Assembly (NCBI RefSeq): GCF_001426565.1
Contig: NZ_LMFA01000024.1
Location: 302,495-366,494 of the forward strand
Origin: Rhizobium sp. Root482
GTDB taxonomy: Bacteria > Pseudomonadota > Alphaproteobacteria > Rhizobiales > Rhizobiaceae
Length of the DNA: 64,000 nt
Direction: 5' to 3'
A program made the translations under genes and the position numbers. Shown one piece after another: positions 43,586 through 52,443 of this stretch. Positions within the stretch are counted from its first letter, which is position 1; every line of letters starts with the position of its first letter. The notes beneath the pieces were generated by a model. It had not been told where the DNA came from and searched no databases. It worked only from the letters and a program-made list of their open reading frames with translations.

Positions 43586-44434
43586 CTATCGCGCTTTGGG
43601 TTCGCCTGCTTTCCAATCCTGCGGCGCAACGGGGAGGGCCCGCTTGTGCGCGCTCGCGCGGTAGGCGGCGAAGATGCGATTGCGTGACGACTCGGCGATG
43701 GTCTTGCCCTCCAGAAAGTCGTCGATTTCGTCATAGGTCACGCCGTAGGCGTCCTCGTCGGGCCGCAGGGGCGCATTGGATTCGAGGTCTGCCGTCGGCA
43801 CCTTGAAAACAAGTTCCTGCGGCGCGCCGAGATGGCTGGCCACGGCGCGCACCCGCCGCTTGTTGAGCCCCGAGAGCGGCAGGATATCCGCCGCGCCGTC
43901 ACCGAATTTCGTGAAGAAACCCATGAGGGCCTCCGCTGCCTGGTCGGTACCGATGACGAGACCGCCCACTGCGCCCGCCAGGGCATATTGAGCGATCATC
44001 CGCGAGCGCGCCTTGATGTTGCCGTGGTGGAAATCCGTCCGCCCATCCTTGAACAGGTCGCCCGCCTCCCGCCGCACCTCTTCCAGCATGGCATCGGCGG
44101 CGGGCTTGATATCGATGGTGACGATGCGGTCAGGGTTGATGACTGCGAGCGCCTTTTGCGCATCGGCTTCATCCGCCTGCACGCCATAAGGCAGGCGCAC
44201 GGCGATGAACTCCGCCCCATGGCCATTGTCGCGCAGGCGTTCCACGGCGCGCTGTGCCAGCATGGCAGCTGCAAGCGAGTCCACCCCGCCGCTGATGCCC
44301 AGAACATAGGCGCGCATCGAGGAGGCGCTGAGATAGTCCATGAGGAAGCCGATGCGGCGTTCGGCCTCCTGACCCGCGTTGAAATCAGGCGTTACGCCGA
44401 GTGTGTGGGCAATATCCGTCTGATCGTCCAACAT
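43586..44434 (-). CDS. nadE: Ammonia-dependent NAD+ synthetase
   Basis: This 282-aa enzyme has the N-type ATP pyrophosphatase motif SGGVDS (48-53), VIGTDQAAEALMGFFTKFGDGAADILPLSGLNKRRVR, and the C-terminal ESNAPLRPDEDAYGVTYDEIDDFLEGK. There is no N-terminal glutaminase domain, so it is the ammonia-using form like E. coli NadE. It completes NAD synthesis from nicotinate adenine dinucleotide. An AAGGAG ribosome site precedes the ATG. Alphaproteobacteria often carry a larger glutamine-dependent NadE elsewhere; this copy may be an accessory one. Confidence 0.95.
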   Translation of the reverse strand: MLDDQTDIAHTLGVTPDFNAGQEAERRIGFLMDYLSASSMRAYVLGISGGVDSLAAAMLAQRAVERLRDNGHGAEFIAVRLPYGVQADEADAQKALAVINPDRIVTIDIKPAADAMLEEVRREAGDLFKDGRTDFHHGNIKARSRMIAQYALAGAVGGLVIGTDQAAEALMGFFTKFGDGAADILPLSGLNKRRVRAVASHLGAPQELVFKVPTADLESNAPLRPDEDAYGVTYDEIDDFLEGKTIAESSRNRIFAAYRASAHKRALPVAPQDWKAGEPKAR

Positions 44435-44573
44435 GGGTACTCCTTCGTTCGGTCCTGACGTGCGACGCGGTTTGCGAGATAACTGAGGCTTATAGGAAAA
44501 CCTGCGCCGGTTGAAAGGTTCCTTAACGCAATGACGCGACCCGGAAACGCTTAAAAAACCAACCTCGCGCTTA

Positions 44574-44603
44574 TGAACTGACCCCATGGAGTTGGGCAGT
44601 TCA
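44574..44603. repeat. Imperfect palindrome resembling an IS3-family terminal repeat
   Basis: A 30-base hairpin starts TGAACTGACCCC and ends GGGCAGTTCA, in the gap before nadE. TGA...TCA ends with an ACTGACCCC core are reminiscent of IS3-family ends. No transposase is present. It may be a remnant or simply a terminator for the hydrolase gene lying downstream. Confidence 0.25.
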
Positions 44604-44657
44604 CTTGGGCGGGGCCGGTGGAATGGGCGGGTGTGCGTGCCGTCAACCGAGCGCCGA

Positions 44658-45203
44658 TTACTTCGCCAGATAGTCTTCGGTCGATACGACCTGGCCGTAA
44701 CCGAATGCCAGCGCGGACATATAGGCGGCGTGGACCTTGTCGGCGGACACGATCTCGCCCTTGAACTCCAGGTCGCGCGTAGAGCAGGCGTCTTCCACGA
44801 TTGTCGTCTTGTAACCGAGATCGGAAGCCGCCCGGGCGGTGGCGTCGATGCACATATGGCTCATCGCGCCAACGACCGTGACGTCCTCGACACCGGCGGA
44901 AGACAGTATGTCGGCCAGGCCGGTTTCACGGAACGAGTTGGGGTATCGCTTGGTAACAATCGCTTCCCCGTCCTGCGGAGCCATTTTGGAAATGATCTCC
45001 GCTCCCTCCGTACCCGCAGCGAAGAACGGTCCATCGGCCGGGCTCTCGTGACGGACATTGATGATGAGGTCACCGGAACGACGCGCCGCATCGACGACGC
45101 GTGCTGCGTTTTCGAGTGCTGCATCTATTCCCACCAGGGGGAACCTTCCTGTCGTCAGATAGTCGTTCTGTAGATCGACGACGATAATGGCGCGTTTGCT
45201 CAT
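44658..45203 (-). CDS. Isochorismatase-family cysteine hydrolase
   Basis: This 181-aa protein has the family triad D10 (VVDLQNDY), K85 (IVTKRYPNSF) and C118 (SHMCIDATARAASDLGYK). Such enzymes hydrolyse amides such as nicotinamide, biuret-like or N-carbamoyl compounds. An AAAGGATATCCC ribosome site precedes the ATG. It is divergent from the GlxA-type regulator across 84 bases, a common gene pair in which the regulator controls the hydrolase. Confidence 0.92.
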   Translation of the reverse strand: MSKRAIIVVDLQNDYLTTGRFPLVGIDAALENAARVVDAARRSGDLIINVRHESPADGPFFAAGTEGAEIISKMAPQDGEAIVTKRYPNSFRETGLADILSSAGVEDVTVVGAMSHMCIDATARAASDLGYKTTIVEDACSTRDLEFKGEIVSADKVHAAYMSALAFGYGQVVSTEDYLAK

Positions 45204-45287
45204 GGGATATCCTTTCAAGTTGATGCCTTGATTTATCAGCCGCCTCTCCAACATATGAGTGGCAGTAGTGACAAAGACAGGGGCGAT

Positions 45288-46286
45288 ATGGACAAACCGG
45301 CGAAATTCACGGAAATCGGAATCCTCGCCTACGAAGGCGCTCAAGCCGCGGCTGTGCTGGGCATGACCGATCTGTTGACCGCCGCCGCAGGCATTGCCAG
45401 CCGGCGACATGATGTCGGCGAACCTCTTCTTGGCGTGAGCCACTGGAGCCGGGCAAGTAGGGATGAGGCGCCGACAAGAATATTCTCTTCCGAACCGGCC
45501 GGACGAGCCGATCATCCGACCGTCATCGTCATTCCTCCGGGCCTCGGCGATCCGTTGCCGGAGCTCGAGGCGCGGTACTATGCCGACTGGCTTCGCTCTG
45601 AACATTCGCGCGGCGCAGGCCTGTGCTCGATCTGCAAGGGCGCTTTCCTGTTGGGAGAGACAGGCCTTCTTGCCGGCCGAACGGTGACCACCCACTGGAC
45701 CTACGAGGAGCACCTGACCTCGCGGTTTCCCGACGTCAACGTGAACACCGACCGCCTGATCATTGACGATGGCGACATCCTGACAGCCGGTGGCGTGATG
45801 GCCTGGATCGACCTCAGCCTGATCCTGATCGAGCGGTTCCTCGGACCTGCGATCATGGCCGAAACCGCGAGAGCTTTCCTTGTTGATCCGCCCGGCAGAG
45901 AACAAAGCTACTACGGCGCCTTTTCTCCTCGCCTCAATCATGGCGACGACGCGATCCTGAAGGTCCAGCACTGGCTTCAGGCCAGCGGCGGGAAGGATAT
46001 GAGTCTCGCTGCTCTGGCGGGTCACGCGGGGCTCGAGCCGCGAACCTTCATGCGACGATTCCAGAAAGCAACCGGCCATAGAGCCGGCGAATATGTTCAG
46101 CGCCTGCGCATCGACAAGGCGCGTGACCTCTTGCAGTTTACGCGCGAGCCGGTGGATGCGATCGCTTGGAAGGTTCACTACGGCGATCCCGGCTCCTTTC
46201 GGAAAATCTTCACCCGCATTATTGGACTTACGCCTGCGGAGTATCGGCAGCGTTTTCGTATGCGTTCGCCTCGCAACCCCGCCTGA
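45288..46286 (+). CDS. GlxA-type AraC-family regulator (DJ-1/PfpI domain plus AraC helix-turn-helix)
   Basis: This 332-aa regulator has an N-terminal class-I-glutamine-amidotransferase-like domain (about 10-190; nucleophile-elbow-like GLCSICKGAFLLGETGLLAGRTVTTHW) and a C-terminal AraC domain (about 220-325: SLAALAGHAGLEPRTFMRRFQKATGHRAGEYVQRLRIDKARDLL). The ATG at 45288 has AGGGGCGAT upstream; earlier in-frame ATGs at 45228 and 45255 are possible. It probably regulates the divergent cysteine hydrolase. Confidence 0.92.
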   Translation: MDKPAKFTEIGILAYEGAQAAAVLGMTDLLTAAAGIASRRHDVGEPLLGVSHWSRASRDEAPTRIFSSEPAGRADHPTVIVIPPGLGDPLPELEARYYADWLRSEHSRGAGLCSICKGAFLLGETGLLAGRTVTTHWTYEEHLTSRFPDVNVNTDRLIIDDGDILTAGGVMAWIDLSLILIERFLGPAIMAETARAFLVDPPGREQSYYGAFSPRLNHGDDAILKVQHWLQASGGKDMSLAALAGHAGLEPRTFMRRFQKATGHRAGEYVQRLRIDKARDLLQFTREPVDAIAWKVHYGDPGSFRKIFTRIIGLTPAEYRQRFRMRSPRNPA

Positions 46287-46339
46287 GCAGCTTTACCGTG
46301 AGTTCTGCAGGTCAACGACCGAGTTTCAGTTGTCCGCGC

Positions 46340-47800
46340 TTAGTCGCAGAGCGCTTCCGCCTCGATCTCGACCTCATACTCCCCAATCAGGTTTCCGGCC
46401 TCGATCAGGGTATTGGCAGGCAGCGTAGATGAGAAGGCGCGGCCGTGGGCGCGGGAGACGGGCTCCCAGTGGCTGGCATCGCGTAGATAGATGCGGGTGC
46501 GGATAACGTCTTCCATGCGGCCGCCGAGTGCCAAGATGGATGCGGCAATCTTGTCCAGGATGTAAGTGGCCTGGGCACCGGCATCACCGGGTGCGATACA
46601 GCGGTCGATGCCATGGGTCGCGGTGGTGCCGGAGACGAGGATGCGATTGCCGACCCTGATCGCGCGACTGTAGCCGGCGATCGGCTCCCAGATGCTGCCG
46701 GAAGAAACGCGTAAACGGCCTGCCCGGCCAGGCACGGCTTCTGCAGTGTAGATCGAGGGGATGGCGTCGAGATGATGGCTGAGATCGCCCGATGCCGTCA
46801 GGAAAGGCGGCTTGCGGTATTCGTCGCCGCAATCTCCGGGAATGGGCCGCGTCGCTGCAAAGGCGGCGTCGAGAGCGGCGTGGTCCTCGCCATCCAGCGT
46901 AAAGGAAAACACTTTCAGATTGTCGCCGCGATGCTCGTTCTCCCCGAGACGCGCGCCGACGATCGTCGCAGCAACGGCCTGGTGTTCGAGAACCCAGCGG
47001 CTGGCGACATTCGAGATCGAGACTCCGTGCTTTGCCGCAATGCCGGCGGCCGCGCGCAGAATGCCCTGAAACGCTTCCCACCCGCCGGCGGTATCGATGA
47101 AGCGCTTGTATTTCGAGCGGCTCCAGTCGGCGATGGTCGCGGGTTCCGGCTGGCCAAGCCATTTCTCGGAGAGAAAACCACCGCACAGCGTGCCATAGGC
47201 AAGCAGCTTCACGTCGCTTTTGGCGCAGAGATCCGACAGTGCCCCGGCCGCCCGGCGATCAATAAGAGAGAAGGAGACCTGGTTGGTCGCGATATCGATG
47301 CCATCGGCCAGCGCCAGCGCCAGGTGTCCGGCGTCGAAATTGGTCAGCCCGAGTGCCCCGATCAAGCCTTCTTCACGCAGTCGCTGCATTTCGTGCAGGG
47401 CATCGAGCCAGGCGGGGTGCTCGAAGCTCCACCAATGGAATTGCAGCAGATCGACCCTGTCGACACCAAGCCGGGCGAGGCGCTCCTCGACACCGCGGCG
47501 TACCACATCCGCCGTCATCGGACCGGGTTCGGGACACCACTTGGTGAAGGCGACGGGTCGGCTGCTACCTTCATAGCGTGCCAACAGCTTCCCGGTGATC
47601 AGTTCGGCCGAGCCGTAGTGATCGGCCATGTCGAAGGTATCGAAGCCGTCGCGGGCATAAGCCTGCAGCGCATCGGCACCCCTGTCGGGATCGACGGTCG
47701 TGCCGTTCTTTTCGATGTCTGCTACCTGCCAGAGGCCGCAGACAATTCGGCTGATGGAGAGGTCCTTGGTGAGCGCGATGCGATCGGGCAACTGGGACAT
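46340..47800 (-). CDS. Aldo/keto reductase fused to a RidA-like domain
   Basis: This 486-aa protein has two domains. The aldo/keto reductase part (about 1-330) carries the catalytic tetrad D57, Y62, K87 and H122 (QFHWW). The C-terminal part (about 368-486) has the RidA fold (NRILVSGTTATHG, LGGRMEDVIRTRIYLRD, AGNLIGEYEVEIEAEALCD), but the catalytic arginine position reads P-A-N-T (N462), so it is not a standard imine deaminase. It is the last gene of the livGFHM operon, four bases after livM. A second, unfused reductase with the same QFHWW motif is encoded in the divergent operon. Confidence 0.92.
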   Translation of the reverse strand: MSQLPDRIALTKDLSISRIVCGLWQVADIEKNGTTVDPDRGADALQAYARDGFDTFDMADHYGSAELITGKLLARYEGSSRPVAFTKWCPEPGPMTADVVRRGVEERLARLGVDRVDLLQFHWWSFEHPAWLDALHEMQRLREEGLIGALGLTNFDAGHLALALADGIDIATNQVSFSLIDRRAAGALSDLCAKSDVKLLAYGTLCGGFLSEKWLGQPEPATIADWSRSKYKRFIDTAGGWEAFQGILRAAAGIAAKHGVSISNVASRWVLEHQAVAATIVGARLGENEHRGDNLKVFSFTLDGEDHAALDAAFAATRPIPGDCGDEYRKPPFLTASGDLSHHLDAIPSIYTAEAVPGRAGRLRVSSGSIWEPIAGYSRAIRVGNRILVSGTTATHGIDRCIAPGDAGAQATYILDKIAASILALGGRMEDVIRTRIYLRDASHWEPVSRAHGRAFSSTLPANTLIEAGNLIGEYEVEIEAEALCD

Positions 47801-47804
47801 GGCT

Positions 47805-48776
47805 CTATTCCTTGAATTTACGTGTGCGCCTGCCTGTCAGCGATGCCAGCGCATTGGAGGCGCCGAGAATGCCGCGGGGGCGCAAGAGGAGGATCAGGCA
47901 AAGGCCGACCCCGATCATGACGATCTGCAACGATGCGGCACGTGCCTGCTGCTCCGGTGGGACAAAGGCTGAGACGGCCGCGGCCGACAGCGCCCAGAGG
48001 CCCCAGACGAGAACGGCGCCGAGGATCGCGCCACGATTGTTGCCGGAGCCGCCGACGATCAGCATTGCCCAGACCTGGAAGGTCAGGATCGGCAGGTAAT
48101 TGTCAGGCGCGATGAAGCCGATGAAATGCCCCTGTGCGGCACCGGCGAGCCCCATGATGGCGCCGCCGATGGTGAAGGCCTGAAGACGAAAGCGGATCGG
48201 CCGCTTGCCGAGCGCCTGGGCGGCCGTCTCGTCCTCGCGGATCGCGCGAAGCACGCGCCCCCACGGGCTTTTCGCCAGGTGCTGAAGCGCCAGATAAAGC
48301 GCCAGCACGACGGCCGCCATCAAGGCCAGATTGGAGAGGCCGAAGGCGAGGGGATCGCTGGCCAGATTACCGAAGGGCCGCGGAATGAATCCGATGCCGA
48401 AGGCGCCGCCGGTAAGCGGCTGCAGGTTGAGAACGCAGAGCTGTACGGTGACGGCGACGCCAAAGGTTGCGATGGCGAGATAATCGGAGCGCAACCGGAT
48501 GGTGAGAGCGCCGACGAGCCAGGCGGCAAGGCCCGCAACCAGCGCGCCTCCGATCCAGCCGACGGCGATCGGCAGATCGTAGCCGCCGACGCGACCAGCT
48601 GCATCCGGCGTCGTCAGAAGCGCCGACACATAAGCGCCAATCGCCACGAAGGCGGCGATGCCGACATTGAACAGGCCCGTTTGGCCCCATTGCACATTCA
48701 GCCCGAGGCACATGATGGCATAGGTCAGCGCCATGGTCAGAAAGAAGGCCGCGTAGGCGATGAGGTCGAGGCTCAT
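47805..48776 (-). CDS. Branched-chain amino acid-class ABC transporter permease (LivM)
   Basis: This 323-aa permease has about ten spans with the LivM features GLNVQWGQTGLFNVGIAAFVAIGAYVSA and SPWGRVLRAIREDETAAQALGKRPIRFRLQAFTIGGAIMGLAGA. The ATG at 48776 overlaps the livH stop (ATGA). The family imports branched-chain amino acids, amides, urea or aromatic acids; the substrate here is unknown. Confidence 0.92.
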   Translation of the reverse strand: MSLDLIAYAAFFLTMALTYAIMCLGLNVQWGQTGLFNVGIAAFVAIGAYVSALLTTPDAAGRVGGYDLPIAVGWIGGALVAGLAAWLVGALTIRLRSDYLAIATFGVAVTVQLCVLNLQPLTGGAFGIGFIPRPFGNLASDPLAFGLSNLALMAAVVLALYLALQHLAKSPWGRVLRAIREDETAAQALGKRPIRFRLQAFTIGGAIMGLAGAAQGHFIGFIAPDNYLPILTFQVWAMLIVGGSGNNRGAILGAVLVWGLWALSAAAVSAFVPPEQQARAASLQIVMIGVGLCLILLLRPRGILGASNALASLTGRRTRKFKE

Positions 48777-49684
48777 GCGGCCCTCCCGAACAGGCCGCGG
48801 GGGCGCAAGAGCAGAACCGCAACGAGAATGACGAAGGAAACGGCCGCCCGCCATTCGGCGCCGACCAGTTGCACCGCTGCGGCTTCCGACAATCCGACGA
48901 TGAGCCCGGCGATCATCGCCCCCGGCACGCTGCCGATGCCGCCCAGAATCGCGGCGGCAAACAGCGGCAGCAGCAGGTCATGGCCGAGATAGGGGCGAAT
49001 CTGAACCAGAAGCCCGGTCATGATACCGGCGATGCAGGCCAGTGCTGCGCCTATGAACCACACGACCCGGATCACCCTCCGCACATCGACGCCGGCGATG
49101 CCCGCCAGCGCCGGGTTTTCGCTGACGGCCCGCATCGAGCGGCCGATGTCGGTGCGTGTCATCAGCAAATGAATCGCGACGACCGCGACAAGCGCTACGC
49201 CGAGCGACAGCAACTGATCCGGAGTCGCGCGCAGGCCCCCCCCGATCTTGACGGCGATCTGCAACGCCTTTGTGTAGTAGGCCGGCTTGGAGGTGAAGAT
49301 GAATTCGAGCAGGCTGCGCAGTGCCAGCGAAACGCCGAAGCTTGCCATCACCAGGATGATCACGGCACTGCCGCGCGACCGCAGGCGGCCAAACAGCACG
49401 GCGTCCACGGCGAGCGCCAATAGTCCGGTGAGAATGATCGCGAGAATGGTTGCTAAGGGCAGGGACCAGCCGAAGGAGAACGGACCGATCGGCATCGATA
49501 GCGTTGTGGAAAGCAGGCCAAGGCCGCCACTCAAGGCCAGCGCCAGATAAGCACCCCAGGACAGCAGTTCTCCATGTGCGAAATTGGCAAAGCGCAGGAT
49601 CGAATAGGTCAGGGTCACGCCGATGGCACCCAGGCCGATCATCGCGCCGGCGATCAGGCCGTCCATCAGGAATTGCGGATTCAT
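48773..49684 (-). CDS. Branched-chain amino acid-class ABC transporter permease (LivH)
   Basis: This 303-aa permease has eight to nine spans, with FANFAHGELLSWGAYLALAL near the N-terminus and a LivH-type cytoplasmic loop (MRAVSENPALAGIAGVDVRRVIRVVWFIGAALACIAGI). Its start overlaps the livF stop and its stop overlaps the livM start. Confidence 0.92.
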   Translation of the reverse strand: MNPQFLMDGLIAGAMIGLGAIGVTLTYSILRFANFAHGELLSWGAYLALALSGGLGLLSTTLSMPIGPFSFGWSLPLATILAIILTGLLALAVDAVLFGRLRSRGSAVIILVMASFGVSLALRSLLEFIFTSKPAYYTKALQIAVKIGGGLRATPDQLLSLGVALVAVVAIHLLMTRTDIGRSMRAVSENPALAGIAGVDVRRVIRVVWFIGAALACIAGIMTGLLVQIRPYLGHDLLLPLFAAAILGGIGSVPGAMIAGLIVGLSEAAAVQLVGAEWRAAVSFVILVAVLLLRPRGLFGRAA

Positions 49685-50424
49685 GGCTGTTGCGCCTCTT
49701 GCGGCTGGCTGGTGCCAAGATAGAGTTTGGCGATGATCGGATCACCGAGCAAGGTCGATGCTGCGCCCTCATGGCGGATCTTGCCCTCGACCAGGATAAC
49801 GGCGCGGCTGGCAATCGCCAGCGCGGCCTTGACGTTCTGCTCGACGAGAATGATCGTGACGCCGTCGGCATTGATCTCCTTCAGCATGGAAAAGACCTCC
49901 GCCACGATTTTCGGCGACAACCCTGCCGACGGCTCATCGAGAATGAGGACGCGCGGATCGATGATCAACGCGCGGGCGACCGCCAGCATCTGGCGCTGCC
50001 CACCGGAGAGCGTGCCGGCGGGCCGCGACGACTTCGTCGCAAGATCGGGGAAGCGCTGGTAGAGCGATGCAATCTTTTCCCCGCGCCGGGATCTGGGTAG
50101 CACGGCAGCGGCAAGCTGCAGATTCTCGTGAATGCTCAGTGTCGCGAAGATATTTTCGGTCTGCGGCACGAAGGCGAGGCCCTCGCCGATCTTGCCGTGG
50201 GCAGCAATATGCGTGATATCGCGCGTGCCGAGCAGAACATTGCCGGAGTGCACAGGCACGACACCGGCGATTGCCTTGACCAGGGTCGACTTGCCGGCGC
50301 CGTTAGGCCCCAGAAGCACGAGGAGTTCGCCGGGTGCGACGGAGAGATCGACACCGCGCACAATCGGCAGGTCGGGCTCGTATCCGGCAGCCAGCGCCAG
50401 GGTCTGAAGAGCCGGGACCGTCAT
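49681..50424 (-). CDS. Branched-chain amino acid-class ABC transporter ATPase (LivF)
   Basis: This 247-aa ATPase has LGPNGAGKST (Walker A), LSGGQRQMLAVARALI (signature), and LILDEPSAGLSPKIV (Walker B), with the LivF-type end (HEGAASTLLGDPIIAKLYLG). Overlaps with neighbours on both sides mark tight coupling. Confidence 0.93.
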   Translation of the reverse strand: MTVPALQTLALAAGYEPDLPIVRGVDLSVAPGELLVLLGPNGAGKSTLVKAIAGVVPVHSGNVLLGTRDITHIAAHGKIGEGLAFVPQTENIFATLSIHENLQLAAAVLPRSRRGEKIASLYQRFPDLATKSSRPAGTLSGGQRQMLAVARALIIDPRVLILDEPSAGLSPKIVAEVFSMLKEINADGVTIILVEQNVKAALAIASRAVILVEGKIRHEGAASTLLGDPIIAKLYLGTSQPQEAQQP

Positions 50425-51230
50425 GCCGCCGCCCCGAGATAAGCCTCGATCACCTTCGCATTGGAGGCAACATCGGCGGGCGTGCCCTCGGCCAGCGGCT
50501 TGCCGAGCGCCATCGCGACGACGCGAGAGCAGAGCCGTGAAACCATGTCCATATTATGCTCGATCAGCAGGATCGAGGTGCCCTGCATGTTAAGGTCCAT
50601 GACGCGCTTCATGATCGTCTCGAGCAGGGCGGGGTTGACGCCTGCCGCCGGCTCATCCAGCAGGATCGCTCGAGGATCGGCCATGAGGATGCGCGCCAGT
50701 TCCAAAAGTTTGCGCTGGCCGCCGGAGAGCACCTTGGCCGGTTCGGATTCGAGGCCCGACAAGGTCACGAATTCCAGCAGCGTCCGCGCCTTTTCGATCG
50801 CCAGCTTCTCCTGTTGCCGGACATGGCCGAAGCGCAGGAAGTTTGCAAACAGCCGCTCGCCATCCTGCGCCTGCGCGCCGGCGAGCACATTTTCGAGCAC
50901 CGTCATTTCGAGGAAAGGCCTAGGAGTCTGAAAGGTGCGCCCGACGCCGCGACCGATGCGCTGCTCGGGGCTTTCCTGCGAGACGTCCAGGCCGCCGATC
51001 CAGATCTCGCCCGATGTCGGTCTGAGGCTGCCCGCGATCAGGTTGAACAGTGTCGTTTTGCCCGCACCATTCGGCCCGATAAGCCCCAACATCTCCCCGG
51101 CTGCAAGCCGCAGCGACATTCCGGCAACGGCGGTATTTCCTCCGAACTGCTTCACCAGTTCACGCGCATCGATCACCGCTCCGTCCGGGGGCGTAGGGTT
51201 CGATGATGCTTGTAGAGCGGGAGAGGGCAT
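50421..51230 (-). CDS. Branched-chain amino acid-class ABC transporter ATPase (LivG)
   Basis: This 269-aa ATPase has IGPNGAGKTT (Walker A), the LivG-specific GVGRTFQTPRPFLEMTVLENVLAG, LSGGQRKLLELARI, and LLDEPAAGVNPALL. The ATG at 51230 is preferred over a TTG at 51272 that would lie within the palindrome 51263-51274. It is the first gene of the leftward operon, divergent from the GntR gene. Confidence 0.92.
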   Translation of the reverse strand: MPSPALQASSNPTPPDGAVIDARELVKQFGGNTAVAGMSLRLAAGEMLGLIGPNGAGKTTLFNLIAGSLRPTSGEIWIGGLDVSQESPEQRIGRGVGRTFQTPRPFLEMTVLENVLAGAQAQDGERLFANFLRFGHVRQQEKLAIEKARTLLEFVTLSGLESEPAKVLSGGQRKLLELARILMADPRAILLDEPAAGVNPALLETIMKRVMDLNMQGTSILLIEHNMDMVSRLCSRVVAMALGKPLAEGTPADVASNAKVIEAYLGAAA

Positions 51231-51262
51231 AATTGAAAAAGCCTCTTGCTTTGATTGGTGAT

Positions 51263-51274
51263 GTTTGATCAAAC
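51263..51274. promoter_or_regulatory. Palindromic operator between livG and gntR
   Basis: GTTTGATCAAAC is a perfect 12-bp palindrome in the 98-base gap between the divergent livG and GntR genes. It is the likely binding site of that GntR protein and could control both operons. Confidence 0.65.
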
Positions 51275-51328
51275 TTTACTGCCTGGAAAATTGCAACCGA
51301 AAAAAGCAACGCGCGCGGAGCAGATGGG

Positions 51329-52090
51329 ATGGCGGTCCAAGTGAGGAAAACGTCGGAGGTCTTTGCGGGCGGCATGGATCGCGACGTCCTGTCGCCGGTC
51401 GGTCGCGAGACCCTGCACCACCGGGTCTATGCGCAGCTGCGCAATTCGCTGATAAACGGCATGTTCGATGCCGGCGACGTTCTGCGCATCACCGATCTCG
51501 CCGATCGGCTGCAGACCAGTACCATGCCGGTGCGCGAGGCGCTTGGGCGTCTTGTCTCCGAACAGGCGCTGGAATCCTTGCCGAACCGGTCGGTGCGTGT
51601 GCCGCTGATTACCCGCGAGCGTCTCGACGATCTCGCCCGCGCCCGCATCCTGATCGAGGGGCAGATCGTGGCACTGGCTCTGCCCAATCTCGTCGCCAGC
51701 GATTTTGCGGCGCTGAAGCAGATCAATGTCGATTGCGACACGGCCTTCGAGCGGCACCGCAAGGACATAGGCCACGCCACCTCGGTGTTGAACCAGCGTT
51801 TCCATTTCCACATTTATCACGCCGCGCGCTCGCAGGTTCTGATCCCGATCGTCGAGAGCCTTTGGCTGCAATCGGGGGCGATCATCCGCAAGGCGGCGCA
51901 CATCCATGACGAACAGGGAGGATTGATGGCGACAAATCACCACTGGGCCCTGATCGATGCGCTGGAGAGGCGCGATATCGAAGGAGCGATGCAGTCGTTG
52001 TCCGACGATATCAGTCGGTCTTTCGACCTGATCCGCAACCGATTGGATGCGGAACCGGATGCTGCTGCGGAGGAAGCGAGCCATGGCTGA
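51329..52090 (+). CDS. GntR-family regulator, FCD subfamily
   Basis: This 253-aa regulator has the winged helix VYAQLRNSLINGMFDAGDVLRITDLADRLQTSTMPVREALGRLVSEQALESLPNRSVRV (about 33-91) and a C-terminal FCD domain with metal-type histidines (NQRFHFHIYH, NHHWALIDAL). It is divergent from livG and overlaps the next gene by eight bases, so it leads the rightward operon of the same catabolic system. Confidence 0.92.
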   Translation: MAVQVRKTSEVFAGGMDRDVLSPVGRETLHHRVYAQLRNSLINGMFDAGDVLRITDLADRLQTSTMPVREALGRLVSEQALESLPNRSVRVPLITRERLDDLARARILIEGQIVALALPNLVASDFAALKQINVDCDTAFERHRKDIGHATSVLNQRFHFHIYHAARSQVLIPIVESLWLQSGAIIRKAAHIHDEQGGLMATNHHWALIDALERRDIEGAMQSLSDDISRSFDLIRNRLDAEPDAAAEEASHG

Positions 52091-52433
52091 ACCAGTTGAC
52101 GATGGTTTCGACCTTTTCGATCTACGTGTGGATGTTGTCATTCCGGAAGGCGGCGCCGTCTTTTGCGGAGCAAAGCCGGGCGATCATTTCGAACTTCATG
52201 GAGAAATGCTGCATTTGCCGCCCGGGCAGGGCATCTCGATCTATTCTCTGTCAACCGTCCTGCCGCTACTCGCTGCCAAGCAGCGGCCGACCGATCGCAA
52301 CGACTGGATGACGACGGATGCCGAGATCGCTTGCCCGGACCCGAATTGCTCCACGCGTTTGAGGATCACCCGCACGGGTCTTCGCCGTTTCAGCCATGCC
52401 GCGACCACGGCGGTTCCCTTGATCGATAAATAG
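52083..52433 (+). CDS. TIGR04076-family protein
   Basis: This 116-aa protein fits the TIGR04076 layout: an N-terminal beta strand DLRVDVVIPEGG, a KPGDHFELHGEMLHLPPGQGISIYSLSTVLPLLAAKQ segment, and CPDPNCSTRLRI near the end with cysteines that could bind metal. The family has no established function and often lies next to reductases or transporter genes. The ATG overlaps the GntR stop (ATGGCTGA), so it is coupled to the regulator gene. Confidence 0.75.
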   Translation: MAEPVDDGFDLFDLRVDVVIPEGGAVFCGAKPGDHFELHGEMLHLPPGQGISIYSLSTVLPLLAAKQRPTDRNDWMTTDAEIACPDPNCSTRLRITRTGLRRFSHAATTAVPLIDK

Positions 52434-52443
52434 GCCAGAAGAC

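Noticed and set aside
51263..51274. GTTTGATCAAAC as an FNR-type box
   Set aside because: The TTGA and TCAA halves are directly adjacent, without the spacer found in FNR/NnrR boxes, and the flanking genes are catabolic; a GntR site is more likely.
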